Below are positions 1 to 10,782 of a DNA stretch of 64,000 bases, piece by piece; within the stretch, counting starts at the first letter, position 1, and every line of letters begins with the position of its first letter. The DNA is from Adiantum capillus-veneris. Its lineage: Eukaryota; Streptophyta; Polypodiopsida; Polypodiales; Pteridaceae. Location of the stretch: positions 67,692,370 through 67,756,369 of the forward strand of contig CM043952.1 in assembly GCA_014529385.2 (NCBI GenBank). The letters are read 5' to 3'. A program made the position numbers and the translations under genes. Below the pieces are notes generated by a model. It was given only the letters and a program-made list of their open reading frames with translations. It made no database searches and was not told the origin of the DNA.

Positions 1-1106
1 GTTTGCCTCAATCGAGCCTTGCAAAAGTTTAGTAAGACCCAATCAATTTCTTTTGAACGTTAAGGCCCTTTTGTGCTTGTTAGCAACAACTATTTTCCTT
101 TGTTGGGAGATGGATATAGCCTCCTTAATTGTTTGGAAATATTCTTGTAGGTCTCGGCTATACTCATCGCAGCAGCAGTGAAGATCTTCCCATGTACCTT
201 AAGTAGCAAGGGAATTTTTGGTCTTCCCTCAATGATTTGAAAAGGTGCCTTTCCTGAACTAGTGTGGACGAGTGTTATTTTACGCACACTCTACAAGTGG
301 TAGATACTTCTTCCATTGTGATCATTGAACTACTTCTGTGACATAAGTGTTTAGTAGATCAAGAATTTTAAGGTTAGCTATCTCACTTTGGCCATCCATT
401 TGTGGTGATAGGCCGAAGAGAAGTTCAACCTTGTACCTAGATTTTCAAAGAGACCTTTCCAAAATTTACTGGTCATTCTAGGATCTCTATCTGACACGAT
501 GGATGTTGGAAATCCATGGTGTTTGAAAATATGGATATGAAGCGGGTTGCCATTTGGTGTGACTTAATAGTCTTTTTGATAGGAATAAAGTGTGCTTGCT
601 TGCTGTACCTATCAACTATTGTCCATATTCCCGTATTTTATGGAGAGACTTGGGTAATTCAAAGATAAAATCCATGGATATACTCTCTTATGGTGATTAG
701 GAATAGGCAATGGCTGGAGTAATTGAGGTTGATTCCCTCTATCATACTTTGTCTTTTGGCATATCACACACTATGAAACATACTCTTGTATGTCCACTTT
801 CATGGTGGGCCAATAAAAATACGTCTCTACTCCTTGAAGAGTAGGTTGAATCCCTCTATGCCCCGCATAGGGAGGAGCATGGGATTCATACATCAATTTC
901 TCACAAAGGGAGTGGGTAATACATAGCCTATTTCCATGGAGAAGATAACCATCTTGCAAGGTGAATGGTTCCTCTTTCTTCCCTAAGGAAAGGACTAAAA
1001 TTATGTCCCTAAAATCAGGGTCAGTAGCATACTCATCTATCATGGAAGATAGATCATCATGAGTTTTTATAGACACTGCATTTTCCCTTGGTCGTTGTGA
1101 TACCAT
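1..1106 (-). pseudogene. gypsy-1 integrase, broken
   Basis: The N-terminal part (771-1106) carries the His-His of an HHCC zinc-binding domain (HAPPYAGHRG) followed by YFYWPTM. A TAG stop lies just before the first Cys of the CxxC half. The DDE core follows at about 90-715. The first Asp (SMDF context, near 675) and the second Asp (VSDRDP context, near 495) are readable. A 1-nt deletion near 409, relative to gypsy-2, shifts the frame before the catalytic Glu. Further breaks follow, including TAG-type stops. In the family this enzyme inserts the cDNA into the host genome; here it is a relic. The C-terminal part lies beyond the left edge. Confidence 0.85.
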
Positions 1107-1490
1107 CGGCTACTTGATTATGATTACCAGCAACATGAGCAATATGAAGATTGATTTGTGAAAGAAAAATTTTCCACCTCATTTGTTTGTCAAACAGCTT
1201 GGTTTGCGTCATGAAGTAATTGAGACTTTGTTGATCCATTCGTAAGATGAATGGATTCCCCAGTTGATAATGCTTTCGTAAGATGAATGGATTCCCCAGT
1301 AGATAGTGCTTTCATGTGTCTAGGGCATGTAGAAGAGCTAGTAGCTCTTTTTCGTATATGCTTTGACTTTCATATGCTATGGCACGCCCTTCTTGGAGAA
1401 AAATTGATCCAAGGCAATCTCCACAAGCATCACATTGGACCTCAAATGGATTTGAGAGGTCCAATAGTGTAAGCACTAATTGGGAGGTAA
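1057..1490 (-). pseudogene. gypsy-1 RNase H, broken
   Basis: The C-terminal part reads NYFMTQTKLF...HIAHVAGNHNQVADG, the Ty3-type RNase H end that normally precedes the integrase. Relative to gypsy-2 the middle has a deletion of about 30 bases near 1370, the conserved TDH-type motif reads MDQQ, and a 36-bp segment is tandemly duplicated (1239-1310). No continuous reading frame survives. The family function is removal of the RNA strand from RNA/DNA hybrids during reverse transcription. Confidence 0.75.
1239..1310. repeat. 36-bp tandem duplication inside gypsy-1 RNase H
   Basis: A segment beginning TTCGTAAGATGAATGGATTC occurs at 1239 and again at 1275 with two or three mismatches. Gypsy-2 has this stretch only once, so the duplication is private to gypsy-1. 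Confidence 0.85.
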
Positions 1491-3394
1491 GATTTTCTTT
1501 AAGCTTATCAAAATCATTTTTCTCTTTAGCAGTCCATGGATACTTAACGTTCTTTTTTGTTAAGTTGTGTAATGGTCCTGCTATTTGAGAGAAATTTTTC
1601 TATGAAGCATCTATAGTATGCACACATACCAATAAAGCTTCGTAGCTCATGTAGATTCCTTGGGTTATGCCATCCTTTTATTACCTTGAACTTTGATGGA
1701 TCCATACGGATACCATCTTGAGAGATAATGTGACCTAAGTACTAAATCTCTTGAAGGAAAAATTCACTCTTCTTTTGGTTAATGAAAAGTTTATTCTCCC
1801 TCAAATCTTGAAAGATCACCTGGAGATGTTTCTTATGCTCCTCGAGAGAATTGGAGTAGAGACAAGTGAGCTTGTGGTAGGGCCTAAAATCTTTCTCCAT
1901 TAAGCGGTTGAATGAGGCCGGAGCATTTGACAATATATTCATAGAGTCCTAACGTTGTGCGAAAAGCACTGTTGTTGAAAGGTCAACCTTTCAACAACGC
2001 TTCCACAAAGATTCCTCAAAGATTCTTTAAAATATTCCACATAAAGATGTTGATGAAGTGATGAAGATGAAGATGGATGCTGTAATGTGAAGATACAAGC
2101 TCATGGAAATCATCGAATATCCCGTTATTATTATTTTGAGCCATTACGACCACTTTTGTAATGTTTACGGGAACTTCATATTTTAAGTCGGCAATTGTAT
2201 TTTGGCCACAGATGCTTGTTGGATGAGCAAAGCCAGCTCACGGTGTTGTAACTAAGCTCTATAGAAGCCTAGGGACAAATTAGGTTTTCTAAGGCTTAGT
2301 ATATAAGCCAAAACCTAAAGCTTTGTAGGAAGACTTCGAATAAATCTGATCTTCTGTGTCGTTGGGAGACTACGAGAGAGTGAGAGAGTGTGTGTGTGCG
2401 CTACAGGAGCTACGGTGGTCGAAATCGCAAACGGAGAGCAGCAGTGTGTTGCCCACGAGGAGAGCTACGCGTTGACGCTTACATCACGCGCGTTCGTCTG
2501 TGTTTTGGCAGATTCACCCCCGAGCTACTTTTGGAGTTTTGGTGAGTAAATGTTGTCCGTTTTTGCATTTCAGCATATCCACGCGATCAGAGCGAGTAGA
2601 GCTACACATTAGGCACTTTAGTTTTCGGAAACGTGGACCTGCAAAAACCGGCCAGACATCCTACACATTTTCTGCACGGAGGGTATTGAGTAGGTTTTTT
2701 TGGTCACGGACCTTAGGGAGAGTGTCCTATTGGTGTTGATAGGATATCCCTCAAGTTTTGTAACGTTTCGAGAACATCTAATGGGCTTTGGCTTGCGGTA
2801 GCATCATAGGAGACTCTCATATTCACAGAACCGATGGCATGTAGATTTGATATCTCTGTAGGAAGTAATCATTAGTCAATCGAGTAGAGGTTGACACCCT
2901 TTGCTTGCTTCCACGTGCTTGCGGGTCGAGCTTCGTCCTCAGTTGACATTATATGTTAGGTGAGTTCTCGCTATGCTGACGTCCGTCACGGCGTATCCGT
3001 CCAATAACTCTTTACAATATATTCATTCACTATCCTTATTTGATTATAGCCACTTTTTAGGTCAATCCTACTAAAGTAGGTAGAGTCTTGTAGCTTACCA
3101 AATAGATCTTTTATCTACGCTATGGGAAATCTATTTTTGATAGTGATCAATTTAGTGCTCTAGAATCAACACACATACGATATGTACTGTCTTTATTTTG
3201 CACTAATAGGACTGGTGAACAAAAGGGAGAGAAACTAGGCTCACCATCCCCTTGTCTACCAGTTCATGCACTTGCCTCATAATATCCTCTTGTTGATCTT
3301 GAGAAACTCTATAAGGAGGCGTATTAGGCAATGAGCTCCTAGGTAGAAGCTCTATTCTATGGTCATCATCCCCTCGTTTTGGAAAAAAATCCAT
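1490..3394 (-). pseudogene. gypsy-1 reverse transcriptase, split by an insertion
   Basis: The N-terminal part (3014-3394) has DHRIELLPRSSLPN...PPYRVS and a degraded fingers region. The C-terminal part (about 1490-1969) has APASFNRLMEK...HLQVIFQDLRENKLFINQKKSEFF. The two parts are separated by the solo LTR at 1970-3003. Compared with gypsy-2, about 24 bases around the FFDD catalytic box are deleted (near 1858), so the polymerase active site is missing. Frameshifts occur at about 3215 and elsewhere. The family makes cDNA from the element RNA; this copy cannot. Confidence 0.85.
1970..3003 (+). mobile_element. Solo LTR-like insertion in gypsy-1 RT
   Basis: Alignment by eye to gypsy-2 RT places a 1034-bp insert exactly between AGCAC (1965-1969) and ATAAC (3004-3008), after which gypsy homology resumes. 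These flanks share 3 of 5 bases and may be a decayed 5-bp target duplication. The insert starts TG and ends CA. On the plus strand it has a TATATAAG box at 2300 and AATAAA at 2339, as expected of an LTR promoter and poly(A) region. A 28-bp near-perfect palindrome (13-nt arms) sits at the 5' end (1971-1998). No internal coding region is present, so it is a solo LTR or a small non-autonomous element of unknown family. Confidence 0.55.
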
Positions 3395-3429
3395 AGGGAT
3401 GTCATCGATAAAAGAAATTTGGAATCTAT

Positions 3430-4062
3430 TTAGAAAATTAGAAACTCTAATTCCTCTTTATTCCTACCACTTTGTTTTGGTAAAACATTAGCATCATTTA
3501 TGGACTCTTTGACAAAAATCATATATGTAAAAATTGAGCTTTTCACTGACTTATCAAAAGTAGGTGAATTTAAAAGAGGTATAATATAATTTGACTCATT
3601 TGCATCTATATACATGTTCTTTTTCCTGTAGGTGAAATAAATTCTCCTTTCAGGGAACTTCATGTTGGCAGCAACCATGCGATTGAACCATGGTGCCCCT
3701 ACAATAACATCCTCATGTTGGAGAGGGGAGATGAAAAAATCTCTTTGTCGATGTAGGTGTGGCTTCAATTTCCCAATCAAGGGAGTAATGGAGGCTTGTT
3801 GTCCCTTGAAATCTCCATCGGTAGTCCCAATATCTCCCATTTCAAAAGCTCGTATACCCAACTTAGTTGCCAACTCCATTGATATGAAGTTGTGAGTAGA
3901 GCCAGGGTAAAAACGGATGAAGGCATCATGCTCCCTCACCTTTCCCCAAGCATAGGAAAGGGATGATCCTTTGCAATGAGTATCCTCTTTTGGAGCTTTG
4001 ACCGTGAATGATCTAGGAGTCTCATTGCACAACCATGTCCTTGCTCCCCACACTTGAAACAT
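3430..4062 (-). pseudogene. gypsy-1 aspartic protease with lost catalytic Asp
   Basis: This 210-residue open frame contains PGSTHNFISMELATKLGI, the retropepsin-like active-site context of plant Ty3/gypsy elements, and further on DVIVGAPWFNRM...MKFPERRIYF, the usual protease C-terminal region. The residue expected to be the catalytic Asp, immediately before PGSTHNF, is Tyr (residue 52 of this frame), so the enzyme should be dead. The first ~40 residues are read out of the gag frame. In the family this protease cuts Gag-Pol. Confidence 0.8.
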
Positions 4063-5346
4063 TTATGATCCTTGCAAAAAGCCTAAATCTCTTCAGGAGA
4101 GAGTTTATTTTTACCTCTGTAAACTCCCTTCTCCTTGGTCTTGTTGTTGTTGTTCTTGTTGGAGTTACCTTGGGAAGAGTTTTGAGCATTGTTCTTCCCT
4201 CTTGATTCATTTCGGTCTTTGTTTCCCATGGGCTTGGAATTCCTTCTAGCCCCTTGTTGGAAATTAATGAGAGAAGCAACCATAGTGTGGTGGATGACTT
4301 TGGTGCTAGGCCGTTGTGAGTTGACATACTCGGCCATTTCTTCAGGTAATCCCACACAAAATTGCTATTTTTTCTTGACAAAGTCTATCTTTTGAAATAT
4401 TGTAGCTTTGAGATGTAAATCCCAAAACTTGTCCACATATTTGTGTATAGACTTGTTGGAGAGTAGCTTCAAACTCCACCATTCGATGAGCACTTTATCC
4501 TTGGCGTTGCTTGCAAGGAATTGTTTCATGATAGAAACTCGTATAGTTTTCCATGTCTTTGGAGCTTTGCCATTGCCATGAAAGCTAGCCCACTATTGTC
4601 AAGGAGATTTTTGAAAGTGCGTAGCTACATGACATAACTTGGAGGACTCTGTGAAAACCTCATCTCCAAAGGCCGCATCAAATTGCTGGATGAAGGCTAA
4701 AATTTTGTCAATAGCACCAAAGGTGACATCATAGGTGAGAAAAGAGATACTCTTTCCTCCCTCTTTGAACTTCTTAATCTTCTAGGACCTTTTCCAAGCA
4801 GCATAGGATTTGTGATGTCCTCTTTTCTTGTATTCTCTATGAGAATAACCGCTGTTTTGTCAAAAGAGGAGGAAGATGATGAAGATGGAGAAGAGGGTGA
4901 CTCTTTCTCGTCTTTTTCTTCCTTTGATTCCTCTCTTCCTTTTTGGAGTGACGAGGAGAAGGACTATAGGATGATCTTTTCCTCTTAGGAGGAGGAGTTG
5001 GGTATTGTTAAGACCTCCATCTTTGTGAAGCCATATCTTCAGACAAATTTGGAGATTCACTTCTTTCTTGTTCATTGGATTCCTCCTCTTCTATTATTGG
5101 AGAGAGTCTTCTTTTTGAACTCTCAACATGAGGCTTCCTAAGCTCTCTCTCTTCTTGGATAGGTAGGGAAATCCCATAAGCATGAAGTTGTTGGGTAACT
5201 TCGGCTTGCAAGGAAGGGTTGCCCATAGCTTGTTGTAACCTAGTAACAAGATAGTTCAAAAACATTGGGACAACATCAGTAGCACCTTCATGTACAAAAT
5301 CAAAGTTGTCAATATTCATTCTACTCTCTTTATTATTGTCAGCCAT
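4029..5346 (-). pseudogene. gypsy-1 gag, broken
   Basis: The best start is the ATG at 5346 (MADNNKESRMNIDN), followed by an acidic, Glu/Ser-rich N-terminus with LPIQEERELRKP. The central capsid-like part is frameshifted (4380-4990). It is followed by GLPEEMAEYVNSQRP, an Asn/Lys-rich linker (about 4120-4220) and a CCHC-like knuckle (CFKCGEQGHGC near 4040-4070) whose final Cys spacing is aberrant. A TAG stop near 4083 separates the linker from the knuckle. Gag forms the virus-like particle; no continuous frame remains. Confidence 0.75.
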
Positions 5347-5740
5347 GCTAACTAGACTTATGTATTTGCTACTTTGTGCTTTGGTACCCCCAAAAACCTT
5401 AGTTGCTACTCTTCTTTACTTTTGAAAATTAGCTCTCAAGCAGCCACACCCATGGTTTAGAGACTGTTGATTGCAAAGAGTAGTGGAGAGGGTCTACCAT
5501 TGCTTGGTTGATTATGGTTCTTGTTGAGCTTGCTATTAGCTCAATAATGTTTAAGCCAAAGGCAAGCCCTGAAAGACTCCATTATTAAGTCTATAGTTCC
5601 CAATGGTGTACCTTAAACTAAGTCCTTTTCAACCAGCATAATAGATCCTTGTCCCACTTACCCTCTTGCAATCAATAGGTCCAACCTTTCATGGACAAAT
5701 TAAGGACCTATTTTCTTAAGCAAGGAAAGAGAAACCAATA
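5347..5740 (-). other. gypsy-1 leader between PBS and gag
   Basis: This is the non-coding stretch between the primer binding site and the gag start on the minus strand. I see no other gene or obvious repeat in it. Confidence 0.6.
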
Positions 5741-5752
5741 GCTATGATACCA
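5741..5752 (-). promoter_or_regulatory. gypsy-1 primer binding site (initiator-Met tRNA)
   Basis: The minus strand reads TGGTATCATAGC, one mismatch from the plant tRNA-iMet complement TGGTATCAGAGC. It lies one base inside an LTR end (..ATTACA), the correct place to prime minus-strand synthesis, and fixes the element orientation. Confidence 0.8.
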
Positions 5753-5753
5753 A

Positions 5754-6946
5754 TGTAATGGAATATGGCTATAACATTGACTGTAGCAGACCCTCCCTGT
5801 AGTGTGACATGGAGGTTTGCACAGTCAAGGACAAGGTGTTTATTAAAACCAAATCGCTCCTTGTAGTGCAAAATAGTGGTCTACACAACCAAGGAGAAGA
5901 AACAGTTACTTGGACTCTAAAAAGTAAAGATGTGACCTTTTGCAAAAAAATCAATACAAACTTGGCTAGAAATAGAAGATGTTCACAATTGGCACAATTG
6001 TCAATTGTTCACATCTATCATATTTGAAAACGCACTGAACCTGCTTAAAGTACTGCACAAGTGGATATGCAACCATTTAACAAAGTTTGTATGTGTGTTA
6101 TGTGAAAAGTGTGCACATCTTTTATTTCTCTTTGAATTTGTAATGAATTGATTTGGACAAGTGATTAGTTACTTCACTGCAGGTAAGTGTGTATTACTCC
6201 TTAAAAGATCTCCACAATGCAACACAGTGGTATTCACAGCCAAAAGTAGAGCATTTGTTTATATTTAATCCCTCCTTGTAGTGCAACATGATGGTCTGCA
6301 CAATCAAGGACAAAACAAAACAGACTTATTTGAACTCTAAAGTAAATCCAATTGTTCAAAATAATAGATTATGGATTCAACGAGAAATAGAAAATGTGCA
6401 CAATTACAAATTTTATATTGGAAGACACACACACAAACCTGTTTAAAGGGTTACACAACTAGTGTAACCCTTAAAGAAGCAGGTATGTGTGTGTAAACAT
6501 GGCAGATATGACAATTGAGCACATCTTCTATTATTTTTGGAGTTTGTAATGAATTGTATCGTATAAGTGGTCAATTACTTCACTATAGAAAAGTGTGTCA
6601 TTTCTTAAGTCCTATATATAGTGAAACATGGTGGTATGCATAGCCAAAGATAGAGCTTTTAGTTAAAATAAATCCCTCCTTACTATGCAATGCAATGGTC
6701 TGCATAGCTAGAGATGAGGAATCTAGCACTCCCTAAAATCTCCCTACAGTGTGACACAATGGTTTCCACAACCAAAGAAAAAGTGTCTATTTTTCTAACC
6801 CCCTATAGTGTGACGCAATAGTTTACACAATCAAGAACAAGTACCTAAGCTTTAAACCTCCCTACAATGTGATACTATGGTCTACATAGTCTGGGACATG
6901 TTACAAACCTGCAAACTAATCTCAAGGTGTGAGACTATGCTCTACA
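5754..6946 (-). repeat. gypsy-1 5' LTR, composed of tandem ~60-bp motifs
   Basis: The plus-strand sequence begins TGTAATGG right beside the PBS. It contains about ten degenerate copies of a motif like CTCCTTGTAGTGCAACATGG followed by TGGTCTGCACAACCAAGGA, at roughly 5790, 5850, 6205, 6272, 6605, 6673, 6738, 6800, 6857 and 6922. The first blocks form a higher-order repeat of about 406 bp, judged from the GTAATGAATTG markers at 6140 and 6546. An inverted repeat with 11-nt arms (AAGGGTTACAC) lies at 6446-6472. The outer end is unproven; TACA at 6943-6946 is a candidate because the motifs stop there. Confidence 0.6.
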
Positions 6947-7041
6947 ATAATAGGGGTAGCAAAAATAATATTTGTGAATTGTAAACAATAAATGAACATT
7001 AAAAGTTTATAAATCAATTGAAGCAACAACCATAGATGTAA

Positions 7042-9413
7042 GAGGATATAGAAGATGCTAATAAGTGCAGTGGCAAACTAACAAATGAGGACTACTTATA
7101 GTTTGTTCAAAATCTTGATGCTTTTTTAATATATAAAATTCAAGTCTTGATTGAACTATACTTTGATTGAAATATAGTTTGATTGAAGTACATTTTGATC
7201 GAAACATGTTTTATATGGATATAACTCTATTATTTTGATATATCCTGTTTACTAGCATCTTATATGTATATATTTGAATACACAGGCGTATAAATGCAAC
7301 CTAGCCTATCAACTATTATCCTTGTCCTACTTAAAGTTCACTAGGATAGCTACTATCCAAGAAAATGAAAGAGTCCTTTTTTTGTATTAATCATAATCAA
7401 AAGGCCATCATTTCTTTTGATGGGTATGGAAATAAGTCACTAATGGAATATCTTAAGAAAAATGCAGCCAAGTTTTCTTGATTTGGTACCATTCTTTAGT
7501 TAATCAAACCATAATTTACTTTGACTCTTACAAGATAGCCCGAAAAAAATTGAAAGTATAACTAATGGTCTGCAGAGAAGCTTGAAACTTTTCTATGTAC
7601 CCTTTATTCACCATAGAATCTAAGTAACCAACCCAATCGCAAAAATTCATGCATCCTTCTTAGAAAAAAAGTTCTTTAGCTTGTTAAATTTTTTTTAGGT
7701 TCATACAAATCCAGTCTATTTTGTCAAAAACTTAGCACATGTATTAGATCTATCAACGGTAGAGCAAGCATCTTTTCAAATCTAGCAAATGCATTTCTTT
7801 CTCAACAAATTTCTAGGGTGAAAATCCATAAGACAAAAAAGGCACCAGGTTTGTAAAAGTTTTCCAAAGATCAAAATTTATAGCCAGACTATCTTTAAAA
7901 AGCCTCTTGCGATCTAAAAATAGGATGTCCCAATTTCTACAAAAGAAAATAATAGTACCCGATTGTTATCTGTTCAAACCAAGATCTAATCAGGGGATCA
8001 AAATCCCATGGTAAGTCTAGCATATCAAGTAAAATCAGATGAATGCAAGCCATCAAGTCATCAAAAAGCTTATCATTCCAAGATATCAATAGAGAAATCA
8101 AGCTAGTAATGTTAGTATAAAAATAATAGTGTTAGAGTACACTAGCATGAAAGTAGTACCAATTCTCTCACCACTTATGAGATTCAAAGAGCATGCACAA
8201 CAAGATTTTCAATATTGGTGCCTAGTACTAAACTAGTTAACCAGAGATCATCAGGTGCTTCAGAAGCAAGCCAAACTATAAGACCATTAATTAGCCGATA
8301 ATGAGTAGATTTATTTGACTTGTAGCCAAAACCAGGCAGTGAAAGTAGGAGCTAGCATTCAGAATAGATGAAGGTGTTGTTTTACAGGATCAAGGTAATA
8401 ATCTACTAATATCTCAATCGTACAAGAATCCATAGTGGAATAGCAAAAGCAATCAAGTTAGTAAAGACTCCAAACCTTATTATTTTCAAAAAATATTTTA
8501 AAGTATAAAGGAGTCCAAAAATTGAGCCAATATTCATACAATTAATCAATTTTAATCCTAATATAGGTCAATAATTAATTAGATTACTAATCATAATTAA
8601 TGATTAAGTATTTAGCAATATAGTAATATATAAGAGAGTAACTAATAGTACATAAATATCTAATCTTCTCTAATTAATAAACAATTAGAAAAAATAGACA
8701 TAAATTTATATCATTTACTAATTAACAAATATCAGCACTAATTACCTCACTTAACCACTAAAGTTTTTTCTCTCTTAGTGATTTTTGTGAAGGAAATCTC
8801 TAAGCACAAGAGATTTTTGGCCAGCACTAGGAGACTGAGAGAAATTGTGAAGGTTAAAGCCCTATTTATAGTTTTTCATGGTGGCCAACATGGGCTGTGT
8901 TTGGCAGTGTCTTGCAACTGAAACAGTCTCCCAGCTATAGCAAGTTCTACATGCTGCTAAAACTGTCTTTGGCAGGCCCATGATGACCCTTCCAACACCT
9001 GTCCACTTTAATTTTTAACTCTGCTAATTTTCAAGATCATTTTTTTCTTTATTTGTAAATATATGAAAAATATATAGTAGGTTATGATACAAGTCTTGTG
9101 CTTTATTGAATTTTTAAATCTTTTAATTATTTATGTAAACTACAATAATTGTGAAAAATTTTAGAGGCAATACCGAGGTCGGTTTTTACCCGAATTCAGT
9201 TCTGAAAATTCTCGATTATAGTAGTGTCGTGCTTAAGATTCTAGAAATACCAAACTTTTCTATAATTGGGCAAGCTATCATTGATTTTTTTAGAATCAAG
9301 CCTCTTTTAATAAGCTTTGTACATTTTAACTTAATTACAACAACTGGGAATCTTACAATACATGTGTCCACAATTTGAATCATTGCCTTATTTATCGGTA
9401 TGTCTTCTATAAA
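7042..9413. other. Non-coding, AT-rich stretch (copy 1)
   Basis: No convincing gene. The block at about 8480-8760 is very AT-rich (TTAATTAATTAGATT-like). A short open frame at 9151-9378 has no recognisable domain and is probably chance. Confidence 0.6.
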
Positions 9414-9713
9414 TCATAAAGCACCTGTATCATTGCTAAAATCAATAAGCTTTGGCAAACGAGCTTTAGGAGCATGAATAGGACATAAACTCCATTGGAT
9501 ATGCGGAACAATAAATATAACCTTAGGTACAACAATATTTTGATCTACACATCCAATATCACTTGGGTCAAAAGAAAAATCCTTAGCATGTCTTGTAAGG
9601 ATCTCTTGAAACCACTTGATCTCCTCTTTAGTAAGGAAACCATCTTCTCCAAATGTCAATTGCTTAAGTGTTTCTTTAGTGAATTTGTATGGAGTTTGAT
9701 AAAAAAACTTCAT
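9414..9713 (-). pseudogene. Possible Ty3/gypsy pre-RT fragment (copy 1)
   Basis: This 99-residue open frame reads FGEDGFLTKEEIKWFQEILTRHAKDFSF in its first third (not shown in full) and later VPHIQWSLCPIHAPKA and RLPKLID. The pattern of a helix ending in RHAKDFSFDPSDIG, then a VPH.PW...P segment and a KLID segment, resembles the linker that precedes the RT in some gypsy-type Pol proteins, with the rest of the RT missing. This is recognition of a pattern, not of a specific family. No RT catalytic motif follows. Alternatives are an unrelated hypothetical or chance ORF. The same frame is unchanged in copy 2. Confidence 0.4.
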
Positions 9714-9914
9714 AATAAATATACGTCATGATTTTCTTGAGTCCTTCTATTTTTACATTCAAATATAAGACAAATGTGACATCATACTCAATGTAAGCAC
9801 ACTTTTTTCCTTTGCAATATTTCATGGTTCTCCTACTCATTTCCATTTTCTTGCACTTGACTAACTATTCTGTCTACATTCAGTTGCATCCTCTTTGTAC
9901 TCATCTACAATACT

Positions 9915-9917
<3 letters not shown>

Positions 9918-9970
<53 letters not shown>
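9918..9970. repeat. (CT)n microsatellite, copy 1
   Basis: A pure CT/GA dinucleotide run of about 53 nt. Copy 2 has a similar run with one CC interruption. Confidence 0.98.
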
Positions 9971-9973
<3 letters not shown>

Positions 9974-10381
9974 ATATGCCTCTTAAGGTGGTAGAGGAAG
10001 CACTACTTGAGAGTTGAAGAGTTGAAGTCCATCTGCAAGTATTATTTCACCGAAACTGTTCAATATCTTTGATTTGGACAATGATCGATGGTGGCTATCC
10101 ACCGTCATCACAATTGAAAGTTGGGCTCTCCTATGGACATGGAAGAGAAAGTGCATGGGTAATGAGTTTGATGACATTTATAAAGTTTGGTTAAGTACTT
10201 TTTTTTATCACAAACAAGCAAGATAGTCAAAAAGGTGCTCATTAAACACTCATATATGCACTCTGAGATACATCCGTGAGAAACACGAATGAGGTTTTCG
10301 AGCTAACTGACCAAACTATGCATTTCTTAAACTCCACAAGAGATTCTTTTTTTCACTCATGTATTGTGTAATTAATTTACA

Positions 10382-10678
10382 TTGTTTGACTATTGTAGAT
10401 ATCTATCCCTCGAGCAAAGAAGACTCACAGTGGATGTAATGCACAGAGGGCTCTTTGATGCATTCCATGCATTTGCGAGTGAGTTTCCCTACAACATAAG
10501 TACTACAAGAGTGCTAGCGAAGAGGAGAGTATTATTATACAACCACTTTTACAATGCTGCTCATTCTGCGATCGGCTTCAAAATGATGCAATATCTCTCA
10601 CTTCCTCCAAAGGAGAGTCTAGAGTGGCCAATCCTTGCCTCTAAAACCTTTGAGCATTCCAAACTGAAGCTCCTTTAA
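10382..10678 (+). CDS. Hypothetical 98-residue ORF, first of tandem pair (copy 1)
   Basis: I do not recognise this protein. It shares most of its C-terminal ~75 residues with the ORF at 10783-11103 (AKRRV..YNHFY.A.HS....K.MQYLSLPPKESLEWP.LASKT.EHS). The N-terminal ~20 residues are in a different frame from its partner because of a 1-nt indel, so at least one of the pair is frameshifted. There is no signal peptide, membrane segment or known motif. Preservation of the shared frame between diverged copies hints at past coding function, perhaps an exon or a transposon gene fragment. No promoter or splice evidence is available beyond a TATTGTAG that could be an acceptor site. Confidence 0.3.
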   Translation: MFDYCRYLSLEQRRLTVDVMHRGLFDAFHAFASEFPYNISTTRVLAKRRVLLYNHFYNAAHSAIGFKMMQYLSLPPKESLEWPILASKTFEHSKLKLL

Positions 10679-10782
10679 AAGAATTAGAATTGCTCAAGAT
10701 ACATGTGGTATCTATTGATCCATGTGATAACTGACCAAACTGTACATTTCTAAAACTCCACAAGAGATTCTTTTGTTCACTC

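Larger units (their letters stand above)
1..6946 (-). mobile_element. Ty3/gypsy chromovirus-like retrotransposon, decayed, left-truncated (gypsy-1)
   Basis: Read on the minus strand, the order is LTR, primer binding site, gag, protease, reverse transcriptase, RNase H, integrase, which is the Ty3/gypsy order. The window edge removes the integrase C-terminus and the 3' LTR. Pol closely matches the second gypsy copy at 34590-37302, which carries a chromodomain-like tail, so a chromovirus is likely. Every domain has stops, frameshifts or lost active-site residues, and a 1.03 kb insertion splits the RT. It cannot be autonomous. The LTR end at 6946 is a guess from the end of the internal repeats and a TG/CA pair; the other LTR is not in the window. 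Confidence 0.85.

Noticed and set aside
9918-9970. CT run as a CRISPR or regulatory array
   Set aside because: A simple dinucleotide microsatellite with no spacers or adjacent genes. Long CT tracts can be regulatory in plants, but there is no gene beside it.
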